A stretch of 64,000 bases of DNA from Deltaproteobacteria bacterium (GTDB lineage Bacteria > Desulfobacterota > Desulfomonilia > UBA1062). Below, one piece after another: positions 63,845 to 64,000 of the stretch. The stretch is from NCBI GenBank assembly GCA_018433775.1, contig JAHDQN010000020.1:1-64000 (forward strand), given 5' to 3'. The translations under genes and the position numbers were made by a program. Every line of letters begins with the position of its first letter. Position 1 is the stretch's first letter. Under the pieces are notes generated by a model. It was not told where the DNA came from, searched no databases, and saw only the letters and a list, made by a program, of their open reading frames with translations.

Positions 63845-64000
63845 ATGAACACCGTATCCGTCATACCGTATTCCAGGATCCCTCCCCTTGCTGCACTGCT
63901 CGGAAAGGCGCTGATCTCACGAAAACCCGGGCTGAAGGATGTTGAGAGCCTGGAACGGATAGATCGAATCGTATCGGGAGCGAAAATATCACCCGATACC
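63845..64000 (+). CDS. possible MaoC-type acyl dehydratase, cut by window
   Basis: 52 codons visible, running off the right edge. Starts MNTVSVIPYSRIPPLAALLG with GGAGGTAGAG before the ATG, 44 bases after the VOC gene. The N-terminal sequence (RIPPLAALLGKALISRKPG) is similar to the leader region of MaoC-like acyl dehydratases, but too little is present to be sure. Probably the third gene of the hxlR operon. Confidence 0.5.
   Translation, partial: MNTVSVIPYSRIPPLAALLGKALISRKPGLKDVESLERIDRIVSGAKISPDT

Noticed and set aside
1-64000. tRNA, rRNA, CRISPR array, replication origin or prophage
   Set aside because: I scanned the intergenic stretches for T-loop sequences, regular spacer-repeat arrays and phage or integrase genes and saw none; a covariance-model search would be decisive.

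Overview
The window is GC-rich, densely coded bacterial chromosome with no rRNA or tRNA gene, CRISPR array or intact transposase that I could find. The gene content suggests a strict or near-strict anaerobe of the Desulfobacterota (deltaproteobacterial) type: indolepyruvate:ferredoxin oxidoreductase with phenylacetate-CoA ligase, a tungsten-type aldehyde:ferredoxin oxidoreductase, several radical SAM proteins, a small ferredoxin, a rubredoxin-like protein, ferritin-like and hemerythrin proteins, and an oxalate/formate-type MFS carrier. The dprA-topA-trmFO order fits this too. The taxonomic guess is inference; there is no marker gene to prove it.

Layout. 1-3.75 kb: operon iorA-iorB-paaK (minus) for aromatic amino-acid oxidation, behind a leader with a terminator-like hairpin. 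4-11 kb: MBL-fold hydrolase, MscS channel, the dprA-topA-trmFO operon and a cold-shock gene with a long leader. 11.4-20 kb: PepD peptidase, a methyltransferase, a DUF2156 protein, a class I-like HMG-CoA reductase, a GNAT protein and phosphoglucomutase. 20-29.3 kb: an apparent minus-strand run of a rubredoxin-like protein, an FAD oxidoreductase and a STAS-fusion protein, then an SGNH-like protein without its catalytic Ser, an MMPL/RND transporter and an NlpC/P60 lipoprotein. 29.6-32.7 kb: ferredoxin, then a three-gene operon led by a ParA ATPase fused to a glycogen-binding (CBM48/AMPK-type) domain. 33-42 kb: ferritin-like protein, B-box/TPR membrane protein, rhomboid protease, a small gene and a very large multi-membrane-span GAF-GGDEF protein. 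42.3-47.4 kb: aldehyde oxidoreductase plus a double class II aldolase-domain protein, facing a radical SAM protein; then a DUF493 protein. 48-53 kb: flavodoxin-SCP2 fusion, SDR, DUF2267, hemerythrin, membrane protein. 53-59 kb: two B12-type radical SAM proteins and a nifU-nifS pair. 59.2-64 kb: OFA-family MFS carrier, acyl-CoA dehydrogenase, MarR and HxlR regulators, VOC protein and the start of a possible MaoC-type protein.

Strongest leads. (1) The ParA-CBM48 fusion with a downstream MinD-like protein that has lost its P-loop and a third unknown protein: a candidate ParA-type positioning system for glycogen or another alpha-glucan. (2) Three structured intergenic elements (16.8, 27.5 and 62.1 kb) sharing the 5' motif ATCAAT-N3-ATGA, two of them about 80% identical over 110 bases; they resemble orphan IscB/HEARO-type omega RNAs or, read on the other strand, shared leaders of three minus-strand genes. 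(3) An aldolase/aldehyde-oxidoreductase gene pair. (4) Matched MarR operators that tie a nearly leaderless regulator gene to the acyl-CoA dehydrogenase.
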